From the NCBI GenBank assembly GCA_016927115.1, contig JAFGNH010000181.1, positions 1 through 36,294 of the forward strand: a stretch of 36,294 bases of DNA. Reading direction: 5' to 3'. The position numbers and the translations under genes were made by a program. Shown in pieces: positions 9,252-17,595 of the stretch. The stretch's first letter is position 1; each line of letters starts with the position of its first letter. The DNA is from Anaerolineales bacterium. Lineage in GTDB: Bacteria; Chloroflexota; Anaerolineae; Anaerolineales; E44-bin32. Under the pieces are notes generated by a model. The model had not been told where the DNA came from. It did not search any database and saw only the letters and a program-made list of their open reading frames with translations.

Positions 9252-9363
9252 CCTGTTCTTATGCGATTAATATTGTCTATGCGCAGCTTTTTAGCTCAAA
9301 ATTTCCGATTCGGAAGGAACACTCAATAAAAACTTCAGCTGCTGGTCTCGCTGGCCTCCAGAT

Positions 9364-10161
9364 TCACAAAGAAGGCAGCCAACCTTGAAGCCGGTAATAG
9401 CCCAGTGCCAGGTACTCCCGTATAGCAACCTGACTGGCATACAGAGAGCGGGAATTGGGCCGCCATCCAATCGTCGGATTCTGCAGCTCATCAGAATGCC
9501 ACACACCTACCGATGGAACCGGGTCCATTCCTGCGGCTTGAAATACCTCCATCGCCCGGTACATATGAGGCGGGGATGTGACAAGTATAAAACGCGTCAC
9601 ACCATGCAGTCCCAGGATTTCCTCCAGCTTCAGGGGGTGCTCCTGCGTATTCCCCGCTTCTGATTCAAGCAAAATCATCTCGGCAGGTACACCCAGCATG
9701 ATTAACCCATCCCGCAGGGCAAGGCTTTCCGGTGTAACACGCCCTGGCTCCTGGCTGACTCCACCGGACACTATTACCTTTGGGTTGTCCAGCAGTTTAT
9801 ACAACCGGGCACCTTCGAGCACACGCAGTGAACTCTGCTCACTCAAAGCGTTCAGGACTTCCCCGCGCGCCTGGTACGTTATGCTTCCACCTCCCAGCAC
9901 AACAATCGCCTGCACATCATCAACCTGCTCAGGCGACTCGATCCATCCATACCCATGGTCCAACCCGGCTTCCAACAAACCGGCTACTACTGGTGTGGCC
10001 AAGAATAGATAAAATACTGCCAGCACAGCCAGCAGGGTCCTGCCCCCCTTGCGGCTTGTCGAACTGCCGAACAGGAGGAATACACCAATAACCAGCCCGA
10101 TCCACAGGAAACCTGTCGATCCAGGGAGATTCATTTTTACGAGATTTGCCAACAGAACCAT
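9364..10161 (-). CDS. ElyC/YdcF-family membrane protein (DUF218)
   Basis: A 265-residue protein with two membrane helices (about residues 14-32 and 40-60) followed by a DUF218 domain. The domain shows AIVVLGGGS at its start, KVIVSGGVS in the middle, an E/S-rich AGNTQEH segment, and LVTSPPHMYRA further on, the usual order for SanA/ElyC/YdcF proteins. ElyC in Escherichia coli affects envelope polysaccharide carrier metabolism; the biochemical role here is unproven. The start ATG at 10161 is well supported by a GAGAGGGG sequence just upstream. It is the first gene of the leftward block running through PHP, RecD2 and SIS, 112 bases before the PHP gene. Confidence 0.88.
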   Translation of the reverse strand: MVLLANLVKMNLPGSTGFLWIGLVIGVFLLFGSSTSRKGGRTLLAVLAVFYLFLATPVVAGLLEAGLDHGYGWIESPEQVDDVQAIVVLGGGSITYQARGEVLNALSEQSSLRVLEGARLYKLLDNPKVIVSGGVSQEPGRVTPESLALRDGLIMLGVPAEMILLESEAGNTQEHPLKLEEILGLHGVTRFILVTSPPHMYRAMEVFQAAGMDPVPSVGVWHSDELQNPTIGWRPNSRSLYASQVAIREYLALGYYRLQGWLPSL

Positions 10162-10500
10162 GATCCCCTCTCCAATCTAAGAATCAGACCGTAAAGCTGG
10201 AGTGCTGCACGGAATGTACGAACGTTTTCATTCTACCCCAGTCGGTTCAACAAAGATAACTGCTGCATTATTTGAGTGTGGGCTTGTACTATCAACCAAC
10301 TGATTCATTCAGAAAATTAATGCTCCTGACTGAAAAACCAGCAGCGATTGAAATTATCCCCGGTTATAGATTGGAAATATGGAGAAATTCGATTTCCGGT
10401 TGCTGATGAATTCGAGTAATACCTGGCAGGAGATTTTCAAAAATTTCAGTTGTATTCGAATCCCCCTCTACTTCAGACGCTCTGCGAGATTACCGGCGTC
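10162..10500. other. 339-base intergenic region
   Basis: This region lies between the stop of the secreted repeat protein and the start of the ElyC-like gene, both leftward. It should hold the end of the first transcript and the promoter of the second. I see no stem followed by a T-run, no convincing promoter hexamer pair and no plausible small gene. Confidence 0.5.
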
Positions 10501-11496
10501 CTACCACCATACCATGAACGAATCCTGCGTCATCCGGATCAGATCGCCATAGACAACCCAGAATTCCAGTGTGACGACCGTACCAGGTTGAAGCTCCTCC
10601 AAGGGCAAATACAGCCGTGAAATCCCTTCGCTATCTGTGACAGGCATAACAAGCGTTCGCTCTCCGTCCGGGAGATGCACAAACAACGTAACCGCCGCGC
10701 CCTGCACAGGATGCAGATTCTGATCACGGACAAGCAAATACACTTCCTGGTTTTCACCGGTTATCACTACAGGCTTGGCCACGGATGATTTCAACTGCAT
10801 TTCCATCACCCGATAGAGAACGCGGTTACTCGGTAAAACCGGATTTAATAAATTCGGGTCATAACCAACCTGCTCAAAATGCAACCTGCCCAATGGAGCA
10901 ACCCGAACCTGGTTCTCCGCTTCCGGCATCCAGTCCAACCGGTATCCCTGGAAATACTGCACCAGGCGATCACCTTCCAGCTTGAACTCAGAGACAGGGA
11001 GCCCCAGAGTATGCAATCCACCCTTTGCTTCATAAAAATCGAGGAAGGCATAGCAAACAGAATGGCCTGAATCACTGTAGAAAGTGCACCCTGATGTATC
11101 AACTGTATTCTGCTGAACAGCAGGATCCCAACTGTTCATCAATTCTCCCAGCGGGCTGAGTACAGCTACCATTTCCCCGGTTGCAGGATCGAGTGCCATT
11201 TCCATCCGGGCATTCTGAAAATACTGGATCAACCATCCGCTTAAGGGGTCGACAAATGCATCAGTTATCGGGTATCCGAGAATTTCAAGCCCGCCCTGCT
11301 GGTCGAAAAATGCAACGAACTGGCCGTCTATGGTATGCCCGGTTTCGGGATAATAACGCCCCTCTTCCTGGGCAAATGCAGGTGATACCGCCAGCACTGT
11401 GCTGGAAAGCAGAGCCACAAGCAACGCAGCAGAAACCAGAATAACTCTGGTCTGTGCCTGCTGCTTTCTTTGAATGGAGTGTGCTCGCAGTCTCAT
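10501..11496 (-). CDS. Secreted protein with two GG-L-G-P repeats and a C-terminal Ig-like domain
   Basis: A predicted exported protein of 331 residues. The open frame extends upstream to 11727, but the added part is not protein-like. The ATG at 11496 begins a clear signal sequence (basic start, hydrophobic core, cleavage near AFA-Q). GAGGAG lies 13 bases upstream, rather far. After cleavage there are two tandem repeats of about 85 residues with the shared pattern Y-x-x-TGH/SGH, F-x-x-GGL-x-x-LG-x-P, (I/V)QYF and PLG. They resemble LGFP-like repeats of wall-associated proteins. The C-terminal 100 residues (from MEMQLKSSV) look like a beta-sandwich with VQGAAVTLFVH. It follows the hydroxyacid dehydrogenase gene by 172 bases. 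Function is unknown; wall binding is an inference. Confidence 0.78.
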   Translation of the reverse strand: MRLRAHSIQRKQQAQTRVILVSAALLVALLSSTVLAVSPAFAQEEGRYYPETGHTIDGQFVAFFDQQGGLEILGYPITDAFVDPLSGWLIQYFQNARMEMALDPATGEMVAVLSPLGELMNSWDPAVQQNTVDTSGCTFYSDSGHSVCYAFLDFYEAKGGLHTLGLPVSEFKLEGDRLVQYFQGYRLDWMPEAENQVRVAPLGRLHFEQVGYDPNLLNPVLPSNRVLYRVMEMQLKSSVAKPVVITGENQEVYLLVRDQNLHPVQGAAVTLFVHLPDGERTLVMPVTDSEGISRLYLPLEELQPGTVVTLEFWVVYGDLIRMTQDSFMVWW

Positions 11497-11668
11497 GGTT
11501 CTGCTTATTCTCCTCTTATGGAGCAGAAAAAACCAACAGCAATTATACAGCTGCCTGAAAAGGCACCTGTGTATATCATAACGTCTTATTATGTAATTCA
11601 ACCTTACAATATCGCAGGGTCGAGTGCAAGCCCCATATGTGGCACGATTCTGGCAACCACCGGCAGAA

Positions 11669-12655
11669 CTAGTATCCTCGATCCAAATCCACCCTGTTCC
11701 AGAGTTCTTCTCCCTTGCTGGCGGCATGAATCAGATGTGCCAGCGCTTCCGCTCTCAGAACCTCTGTCTGATCGGATGCCCCTCCCCTGTGAGGACTGAG
11801 AACGACATTGGGTAATTTAAAAAAGGGGTATCTGGAAGGTTGTGTGGACCTCCGTGAAGGCCTGTCAGATGGATATGCATACCATACATCCAATCCTGCT
11901 GCACTGAGGGTTCCATCAAACAGCGCTTCATATAGGGCTTCTTCCTCCACCACCTGGCCGCGGGAAATGTTAATCAGGACAGAAGGCTTTCTCAGCATGC
12001 AGAGTTCCTCCTTCGCGATCAGACCACGGGTATTTTCCGTCAGGGGAACCGTCAGAATCAGGATCTGTGTCTTTACCAGCTGCTTCTGAAGTAATGCGGT
12101 AGGCAGCACAGGGATACCCTTCCAGATCTCACCAGGCTGAGCGCCTGCACGTACCCCGGTCACTTCCATGTCCAGCGCACTGCAGAGCCGTCCCACCTCT
12201 TTTCCCACCGCGCCGAAACCAAAGATGCAAACCGGGCAACCATGAAGAAGCAGGCCGGGATTCCCTTCATAGCGAGGTGTCCAGTCCGACTTCCGCAAAG
12301 CCTGATCGTACGGCAGCAGATTTTTTGCTGCAGCAAATAGCAGAGCCAGTGCTAATTCTGCGGTCGGACGTGCGTTATGGTGGAGGTTATGGACAGAGAT
12401 TGTTGGATAGTTTTGCATCAGCCCCTGTGTCTCAACCGGGACACCGGCAAAAGGGATAACAAGCCACTGCAGCGCCGGGCTGTGGGACAGCGCAGCAGGA
12501 TCCGGACGGCCTGCGACAAGCATTTGATAGTGTGGAAGGTCCTGATGGATCTTTCCGGTAGTAAGCTGGATACAGTTGTTCAGCTGCCTGTGCAGCAGTC
12601 CAAGAAACAATGGATCCTGGTTTTCCAGTATATGGACGTGCAGCTGAGATATCAA
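11669..12655 (-). CDS. D-2-hydroxyacid dehydrogenase family protein
   Basis: An NAD-dependent oxidoreductase that interconverts D-2-hydroxyacids and 2-oxoacids. The 328-residue protein has the dinucleotide motif FGFGAVGKEVG, the LTVPLTENTRGLI segment, the catalytic arginine in NISRGQVV and the catalytic histidine in LSPHRGG. The usual glutamate after the LDV motif is not obvious: the sequence reads LDVWYAYPSDRPS where relatives have DVF-x-x-EP, so catalysis or annotation as a true dehydrogenase needs caution. The open frame starts at 12772, but TTG at 12655 is preferred because a perfect AGGAGG lies five bases before it, 19 bases after the glycosyltransferase stop. Translation therefore follows directly from the GT4 gene. 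Substrate is unknown. Confidence 0.85.
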   Translation of the reverse strand: MISQLHVHILENQDPLFLGLLHRQLNNCIQLTTGKIHQDLPHYQMLVAGRPDPAALSHSPALQWLVIPFAGVPVETQGLMQNYPTISVHNLHHNARPTAELALALLFAAAKNLLPYDQALRKSDWTPRYEGNPGLLLHGCPVCIFGFGAVGKEVGRLCSALDMEVTGVRAGAQPGEIWKGIPVLPTALLQKQLVKTQILILTVPLTENTRGLIAKEELCMLRKPSVLINISRGQVVEEEALYEALFDGTLSAAGLDVWYAYPSDRPSRRSTQPSRYPFFKLPNVVLSPHRGGASDQTEVLRAEALAHLIHAASKGEELWNRVDLDRGY

Positions 12656-12660
12656 CGTGT

Positions 12661-12666
12661 CCTCCT
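12661..12666 (-). promoter_or_regulatory. Ribosome-binding site fixing the TTG start of the dehydrogenase
   Basis: Plus-strand CCTCCT reads AGGAGG on the coding strand, five bases before TTG at 12655. It lies after the stop of the upstream glycosyltransferase (12675), so it avoids the 98-base overlap that the first ATG at 12772 would need. Confidence 0.8.
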
Positions 12667-12674
12667 GATGCTGG

Positions 12675-13979
12675 TCAAGCCTGCCGGTGAGTCTCAATTT
12701 CACTGGTGTACAAAGAAACCAGCTGTTTTGCGATCGCCGGCCAGGCAAACTGATGGGCATATCGCACAGCATTTTGCGCCAGGGTTTCCCGCAGCTTGTT
12801 GTTAATCAGGATCCGCTCCAGCCGATCTGCAAGCTCAGCCGGATCTCCCGCCTTTACAAAAAAGCCGGTTTCCCCGTTTTTTACAAGATATGCCAGCCCA
12901 CCTGTCTCTGAAGCGATAACAGGCGTGCCGCACGCCATCGCCTCAAGTGCGACCATACCAAATGACTCATAATGAGAGGGGACCACAACAACTTCTGCGG
13001 CCGAGTAATAATACGGTAAGGTATCCTGATCTTTCTTCCCCAGAAAGCGGATTACTCCATCCATATCATACTCACACGCCATCTGCAGCAATCGCTGCAT
13101 CTCCGGTGAATCCCCCTCCTCCCCCTCGTCTGGATCACCGCCGATAATTATCAAGCATAACCGGCAGTCAGGGCTGGTGAGTCCCCGCTGTCGCAGCAGG
13201 AGCATCGCATTCAGAAGCGTATCGATTCCTTTCAAAGGCTCGATCCTTCCCACAAAGAGAATCAACTGGTTTTCATCGGGAACTTCGGCAAACTCGAAAG
13301 CTTCGTCATGCGGAATCGGGTAGAAGCGGGCCGTATCCACTCCTGGTGGAATTACGGCGATATCCTTCCTGGTTACCCCATACAAGCTCTCAAACACAGC
13401 ACTCTCATTTTCGGTAGCCGCTACGATCCTGTTTGCCTGGCGCAGGAGGTCAAGCTCGCCCTGTATACGAACCTCGGATTCCTCTTCTTCCGGCCTGCGC
13501 GCAACCTGTCGCTTTACAAGTGCCAGTGTATGGAACATATGAATAAGCGGCACATTCCACTGGGATTGCAGATCCAGGCCGGCAAGGCCAGACAGCCAGT
13601 AATGAGTGTGTAAAACATCATAATGGATCCCTTTTACAGAAGCAAAATCCATGATCCGAGCAACGAATTCAGGCAGATATTGCACAAGATCGGGTTTGGG
13701 GAGCGGTATCTCCGGACCTGAAGGGATATGAACAACCCGATTACCATAGCCCATTTCATGAAGTACATGGGGAACGTGCTCATCCTGAGAACGTGTAAAG
13801 ACATCAACACCTACCCCCTGGCGGCCCAGCTCCCTGGTGAGATCCCGGACATAAACGTTCATCCCTCCCGTATCCTTGCCCCCAAGCGTTGCAAGGGGAC
13901 AGGTATGGTAGGAAATCATCGCAACACGCAGTCTCTCTGTTCGTGGATTGATCTGATCTGTGGATATCTTGCCAAGCAT
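12675..13979 (-). CDS. GT4 glycosyltransferase, MshA/sucrose-phosphate-synthase-like
   Basis: A retaining GT-B glycosyltransferase of 434 residues that uses a nucleotide sugar. The N-terminal acceptor domain opens with VAMISYHTCPL and a GGKDTGGMNVYVRDL loop, the pattern of MshA and plant-type sucrose phosphate synthases. LHTHYWLSGLAG and VIPPGVDT follow, and the C-terminal donor domain has FVGRIEPLKGID and the E-x7-E motif in PSHYESFGMVALEAM. The ATG at 13979 has AAGGA at good spacing. It is the first gene of a leftward block with the hydroxyacid dehydrogenase and the secreted repeat protein. No mycothiol or sucrose genes are visible, so the acceptor cannot be named. Confidence 0.9.
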   Translation of the reverse strand: MLGKISTDQINPRTERLRVAMISYHTCPLATLGGKDTGGMNVYVRDLTRELGRQGVGVDVFTRSQDEHVPHVLHEMGYGNRVVHIPSGPEIPLPKPDLVQYLPEFVARIMDFASVKGIHYDVLHTHYWLSGLAGLDLQSQWNVPLIHMFHTLALVKRQVARRPEEEESEVRIQGELDLLRQANRIVAATENESAVFESLYGVTRKDIAVIPPGVDTARFYPIPHDEAFEFAEVPDENQLILFVGRIEPLKGIDTLLNAMLLLRQRGLTSPDCRLCLIIIGGDPDEGEEGDSPEMQRLLQMACEYDMDGVIRFLGKKDQDTLPYYYSAAEVVVVPSHYESFGMVALEAMACGTPVIASETGGLAYLVKNGETGFFVKAGDPAELADRLERILINNKLRETLAQNAVRYAHQFAWPAIAKQLVSLYTSEIETHRQA

Positions 13980-14052
13980 GAGTGATCCTTTTATAATGCA
14001 CCAAGATACAACCGAATCAATGATAAAAAAGATATGTATGTACCTACTTCAT

Positions 14053-14125
14053 GCCAGCGTAGCTCAGATGGCAGAGCAATCGCTTCGTAAGCGATGGGTC
14101 GAGGGTTCGATTCCCTCCGCTGGCT
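14053..14125 (+). tRNA. trnT: tRNA-Thr (anticodon CGT)
   Basis: A complete cloverleaf of 73 bases. The acceptor arms are GCCAGCG and CGCTGGC, the D arm is GCTC/GAGC, the anticodon stem ATCGC/GCGAT encloses the loop TTCGTAA with anticodon CGT, and the T arm is GAGGG/CCCTC around TTCGATT. The discriminator base is T and CCA is not encoded. The CGT anticodon reads the ACG threonine codon. Confidence 0.96.
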
Positions 14126-14148
14126 TCTCTGCTGGTAATCCCACTTCA

Positions 14149-14186
14149 CCACCGGCTGCAACGCTGCACCGGTGGCTCTCGTTTTT
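14149..14186 (+). terminator. Probable intrinsic terminator after tRNA-Thr
   Basis: CCACCGG (14149-14155) pairs with CCGGTGG (14169-14175), and an inner TGCA/TGCA pair extends the stem. Five T residues at 14182-14186 follow after six unpaired bases. The gap before the T-run is larger than ideal, but position (24 bases after the tRNA, 66 before udk) supports the call. Confidence 0.55.
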
Positions 14187-14252
14187 AACGGTAACATGCT
14201 GGACAATGTGCTTATCAGCAGGTAATTATAGCATCAGAAAGTGAGGTGAAAC

Positions 14253-14879
14253 TTGACAAAGCCAGTTCTGACCATCGGGATTGCCGGAGGAACGGGTTCT
14301 GGGAAAACAACAGTTGCCAATGTGATTCTGAAACGCGTAGGCGCTGATCGGATTGCCTTCCTCGCCCATGACTCCTATTATAAAGATCTCAATAATCTCC
14401 CCGAACACCAGCGTAAAGAGGTCAACTTCGATCACCCCAACTCACTTGAAACGGATCTGATGCTCAAACACATTCAGATGCTGCAGAATAATGAGCCTAT
14501 AGAAGTGCCAATCTATGATTTTACCAATCACACCCGAACAGTGAAGACCCAGCATGTGGATCCACAGCCGGTATTGCTGGTTGAGGGGATCCTGATTTTT
14601 GCCGAGCTTGCGCTGCTGCCGCTATTTGATGTTAAAATCTTTGTTGACACGCCCGCAGATATTCGGTTTATCCGCCGCCTGAAGCGGGATATTATTGAAC
14701 GCGGCCGCACAGTTGAATCCGTGATTAATCAATATGAGACAACCGTTCGGCCTATGCATATGGAATTCGTGGAACCCAGCAAGCGCTTTGCAGATGTGAT
14801 CATTCCTGAAGGTGGTTGGAATACCGTCGCAATGGATATGGTGGTCGCCCGGGTCGAATCGCTTCTGGTACAAATCTAA
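14253..14879 (+). CDS. udk: Uridine kinase
   Basis: Phosphorylates uridine and cytidine to the monophosphates in pyrimidine salvage. The 208-residue protein has the P-loop GGTGSGKTT near residues 12-20, HDSYYKDL with the nucleoside-binding residues, [25 protein letters not shown] as Walker B and the lid [12 protein letters not shown]. Full family length is present. The start is TTG at 14253, preceded by AGGTGA five bases upstream; no ATG is available in frame before the P-loop. It is followed after 14 bases by the cyclophilin gene, so the two are probably one transcript with the VTT gene. Confidence 0.95.
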   Translation: MTKPVLTIGIAGGTGSGKTTVANVILKRVGADRIAFLAHDSYYKDLNNLPEHQRKEVNFDHPNSLETDLMLKHIQMLQNNEPIEVPIYDFTNHTRTVKTQHVDPQPVLLVEGILIFAELALLPLFDVKIFVDTPADIRFIRRLKRDIIERGRTVESVINQYETTVRPMHMEFVEPSKRFADVIIPEGGWNTVAMDMVVARVESLLVQI

Positions 14880-14893
14880 CAGAGAGGGAATTC

Positions 14894-15406
14894 ATGACCG
14901 CAAAACAGTATTCGAATCCACCTGAGATGCTGATAGATCTATCCAAATCCTATCAGGCGACGATAAAGACCGATAAGGGAGATATCGTTTTCAAACTTTT
15001 TGCCCGGAAAGCACCACGCACAGTTAACAATTTTGTCTTTCTTGCTCAGGAAGGCTTCTACGACGGTGTAATTTTCCACCGTGTCATAAAGGATTTTATG
15101 GCCCAGGGCGGTGATCCCACCGGCACCGGCACCGGCGGGCCCGGTTACACTTTCGCAGATGAATTCGATCCCGACCTTCGTCACAATGGCCCCGGAATCC
15201 TTTCCATGGCCAATGCCGGCCCTAATACCAACGGCTCTCAGTTTTTCATCACACATACAGCTACACCATGGCTCGATCAGAAACATTCCGTTTTTGGTGA
15301 AATCATCGAAGGCCTCGATGTGATGCTGTCCATCCCTGAGCGGGATCCGAACCAGCGCAGTGCACCTGCAGTGGCTATTCAATCTATCCAGATCGACGCA
15401 AGTTGA
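14894..15406 (+). CDS. Cyclophilin-type peptidyl-prolyl cis-trans isomerase
   Basis: Catalyses proline isomerisation during protein folding. The 170-residue cytoplasmic protein has the cyclophilin signature [19 protein letters not shown] with the catalytic arginine, [17 protein letters not shown], and [15 protein letters not shown] tryptophan corresponding to the cyclosporin-binding site precedes LDQKH. The open frame runs back to 14816 inside udk, but the ATG at 14894 is the start because GAGAGGG precedes it. No signal peptide is seen, so it acts in the cytoplasm. The stop TGA overlaps the TTG start of the next gene. Confidence 0.94.
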   Translation: MTAKQYSNPPEMLIDLSKSYQATIKTDKGDIVFKLFARKAPRTVNNFVFLAQEGFYDGVIFHRVIKDFMAQGGDPTGTGTGGPGYTFADEFDPDLRHNGPGILSMANAGPNTNGSQFFITHTATPWLDQKHSVFGEIIEGLDVMLSIPERDPNQRSAPAVAIQSIQIDAS

Positions 15407-15963
15407 CAGAAAGCAAGTTTCTCAGCGGCTGGCGATTGACTGTGATCCGAATCCTCTCACTGTTCCTCGTGATCGGGATCACAGTCTATATTTTTTTACT
15501 TGGCGATGAAGCAGAGAAACTGAAATCGTACAGCTATCCAGGCATATTTGTTCTCTCGATACTTGCTAATGCAACGATTATTTTACCCGCACCTGGAATT
15601 GCAATCACTTTCGCCATGGGTGCGGTATTTAATCCCATCGGTGTGGCCCTGGCAGCCGGCGCCGGGGCTACAATTGGTGAGCTTACAGGCTATCTGGCTG
15701 GATTCAGCGGGCAGGGAATTATCGAAGATAACCAAACGTACCAGCGACTGGAAGGATGGACAAAAAAGCACGGTGGTATTGCCATCTTCCTCCTCGCACT
15801 GATCCCCAACCCTCTCTTTGACTTTGCAGGTGTTGCTGCAGGTGCATTAGGTATGCCTGTATACAAATTTTTACTGTGGGTATTGGCGGGAAAAATCCTG
15901 AAAATGCTGGCTTTTTCGCTGGCGGGTGCTGGTTCCATCCAATGGCTGGACCAGATTTTCTAA
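15403..15963 (+). CDS. VTT-domain (DedA/TVP38-like) membrane protein
   Basis: A 186-residue integral membrane protein of the VTT/DedA superfamily, whose members flip or move lipids across membranes. One helix near residues 12-33 precedes the VTT core: [20 protein letters not shown], the small-residue stretch [18 protein letters not shown] and the C-terminal [20 protein letters not shown]. The glycine-rich GAGAT-x-GE segment and the loop Pro-Asn-Pro are typical. The start is TTG at 15403, overlapping the preceding TGA as TTGA, with no separate ribosome-binding site, so translation is coupled to the cyclophilin gene. Substrate is unknown. Confidence 0.85.
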   Translation: MTESKFLSGWRLTVIRILSLFLVIGITVYIFLLGDEAEKLKSYSYPGIFVLSILANATIILPAPGIAITFAMGAVFNPIGVALAAGAGATIGELTGYLAGFSGQGIIEDNQTYQRLEGWTKKHGGIAIFLLALIPNPLFDFAGVAAGALGMPVYKFLLWVLAGKILKMLAFSLAGAGSIQWLDQIF

Positions 15964-16031
15964 AACAGGAAAGGTTTCGCTAGTATACTTTCAGCTGAAG
16001 GAACTACTCCATAGTTGAAAGATATGCTGGA

Positions 16032-16925
16032 TCAACGGTAATGTTCCAGATAATTCAGACAATCCCCCATTCTTGAAGGCTGGATCCCCAGCAGGCGCGG
16101 CATTGCATCCAATTCGGTTGTACGGTTTACAGCAAAATAATCAATCCAGAATTCACCTCCATCCTGGCCCAGCAGCCAGGGTGTGAATAATGGGGTGATA
16201 AATTTCAAAACAGGTGGAGAAAGCGGAAGCAGGAAGGAGCGCTTCCTCAACTGCTGCTGCACCAGGAAAGCCATCTCCCGGAGGGATAGAAATTCCGGTC
16301 CACCGATTTCAATGGCTCGATCAGCCATTTTCTCATCTTCCAGTATCCACTGAACAGCAACTGCAAGTTCCTGCACCCAGAGCGGCTGGGCAAGTGTCTC
16401 GGGGTTTCCGGGCAGCATCGTAACAAACGGCACACGCCGTATAAGTGCCACCAGGATCGACGTAAAAGAATCCCCGGCACCATACACCAACCCGGAGCGT
16501 ACGATTGTGAACGGTACTCCACTCATCCGTATCGCCCCTTCACCCTCGGCTTTTGCCCGCAGTTCCGGATACGCCGACATCCTGTCTGCACCCAGATGGC
16601 TGAGATATACAAAACGCGATACTGAAGCAGCCTGCGCTGACTGCGCAAGAACTCTCGTCCCTTTTGACTCCTGCCAGATTTTTTCCGGATCGGAGGAATA
16701 ATAACCATTGCCAATATGGATGACCTGTGAGATCCCAACAAGGGCAGAACGTACACTGCGCTCATCCGAAAGAGAAGCTACCGAGACATCCGCTGCCACA
16801 CCTGCTGGCAGATCGGGTGATTCGGAAGATGGTTCCAGGAGGATCCGTACCGGCAGATCTGCTCTTCGCAGTACCTGCAGCACAGCTCTCCCGATAAAAT
16901 TTGTAGCCCCGGTAAGCAGAATCAT
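16032..16925 (-). CDS. NAD(P)-binding epimerase/dehydratase-like protein
   Basis: A 297-residue atypical short-chain dehydrogenase with the Rossmann motif TGATNFIG at residues 5-12, close to the NmrA/NDUFA9-like group rather than to classic sugar epimerases. VIHIGNGYY and RFVYLSHLGAD follow. The normal Tyr-x-x-x-Lys catalytic pair is not clear: the nearest is YPELRAKAE, which has Y and K seven residues apart. A VRSGLVYGAGD segment and a GGPEFLSLREMA segment complete the fold. The ATG at 16925 follows AGAGGT. It stands alone, convergent with the VTT gene, so its role may be in redox sensing or cofactor assembly. This is inference. Confidence 0.82.
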   Translation of the reverse strand: MILLTGATNFIGRAVLQVLRRADLPVRILLEPSSESPDLPAGVAADVSVASLSDERSVRSALVGISQVIHIGNGYYSSDPEKIWQESKGTRVLAQSAQAASVSRFVYLSHLGADRMSAYPELRAKAEGEGAIRMSGVPFTIVRSGLVYGAGDSFTSILVALIRRVPFVTMLPGNPETLAQPLWVQELAVAVQWILEDEKMADRAIEIGGPEFLSLREMAFLVQQQLRKRSFLLPLSPPVLKFITPLFTPWLLGQDGGEFWIDYFAVNRTTELDAMPRLLGIQPSRMGDCLNYLEHYR

Positions 16926-17064
16926 CGATACCTCTGCTGAAGCGCGGTCTTCCTGATATCACGATCATCAGGCGCAGCACATTTTAACACAGCAGCACCG
17001 ATCCCGTGGATTGAGCTTTTTTTCCGCTCAGTATATTATGTGAGGAGTTGGCAACTGCAGGATC

Positions 17065-17094
17065 AAAAAAAGGACTGCCCAATCAGAGCAGTCC
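17065..17094 (-). terminator. Intrinsic terminator of trxA
   Basis: On the minus strand GGACTGC (plus 17088-17094) and GCAGTCC (17072-17078) form a 7-bp stem with a nine-base loop, followed at once by seven T residues (plus-strand A 17065-17071). It lies about 65 bases after the trxA stop and is the best terminator in the window. Confidence 0.85.
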
Positions 17095-17160
17095 CTGTGT
17101 TAATCATTTAAATCGGATTCACTTTATTCAATCCAGGTTATCAGCTTTCTATCTGAAAGA

Positions 17161-17517
17161 CTATGCCTTTTCCTGTTCTTCTTTGATCACTTCAAGGAAT
17201 TGAGTTACGAGATCACGCAAATATGGCTCTGGCAGAGCACCTACCTGCTGATGGACCACCTTGCCATTGGCGATAAACAGCATGGTTGGGATACCCTGTA
17301 CGCCATACTGCTGAGCATAGGCTGCGTCCTCATCAGTGTTGACCTTGGCGACCAGCAGTTTACCAGCGAATTCTTTGGCCAGTTTTTCCAGTGTAGGGGC
17401 AACCATCCGGCAAGGACCACACCAGGGTGCCCAGAAATCAACGATAACAGGCAGATCGGACTCCAGAACAGTTTTTTCAAAAGCGGCATCCGTTACATGG
17501 ATCGGTTCTTCAATCAT
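17161..17517 (-). CDS. trxA: Thioredoxin
   Basis: A cytoplasmic thiol-disulfide oxidoreductase of 118 residues that reduces protein disulfides with electrons from thioredoxin reductase. The active site is WCGPC at residues 32-36 (Cys33 and Cys36), and the cis-proline is in GIPTMLF. No signal peptide is present. The ATG at 17517 follows GGGAG. It has its own terminator, and two adjacent palindromes lie 18-46 bases upstream of the start. The OsmC-like gene precedes it in the same direction but with a 78-base gap, so co-transcription is possible. Confidence 0.96.
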   Translation of the reverse strand: MIEEPIHVTDAAFEKTVLESDLPVIVDFWAPWCGPCRMVAPTLEKLAKEFAGKLLVAKVNTDEDAAYAQQYGVQGIPTMLFIANGKVVHQQVGALPEPYLRDLVTQFLEVIKEEQEKA

Positions 17518-17534
17518 TTTTTAGCTCCCATTCA

Positions 17535-17563
17535 AACGCGCTACGCGTTAGTTTATCATAAAC
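17535..17563. repeat. Two adjacent palindromes upstream of trxA
   Basis: AACGCG-CTA-CGCGTT at 17535-17549 and GTTTA-TCA-TAAAC at 17551-17563 are both perfect dyads separated by one base. They sit between the OsmC-like stop and the trxA ribosome-binding site, where an operator would be expected. No promoter hexamers can be assigned confidently here. Confidence 0.45.
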
Positions 17564-17595
17564 AAGATTATCTGAAAAAAGCATTCCATTTCTGA

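Noticed and set aside
11497..11727. Upstream extension of the secreted repeat protein
   Set aside because: The extra 77 residues are cysteine-rich and not protein-like, and a normal signal peptide begins at 11496.
12656..12772. ATG start of the hydroxyacid dehydrogenase at 12772
   Set aside because: It would overlap the glycosyltransferase by 98 bases, while TTG at 12655 has a perfect ribosome-binding site.
13991..14206. Leftward open frame of 71 codons containing RRESNPRP and YEAIALPSELRW
   Set aside because: It is the antisense of tRNA-Thr; this peptide is a well-known artefact of reading tRNA genes in reverse.
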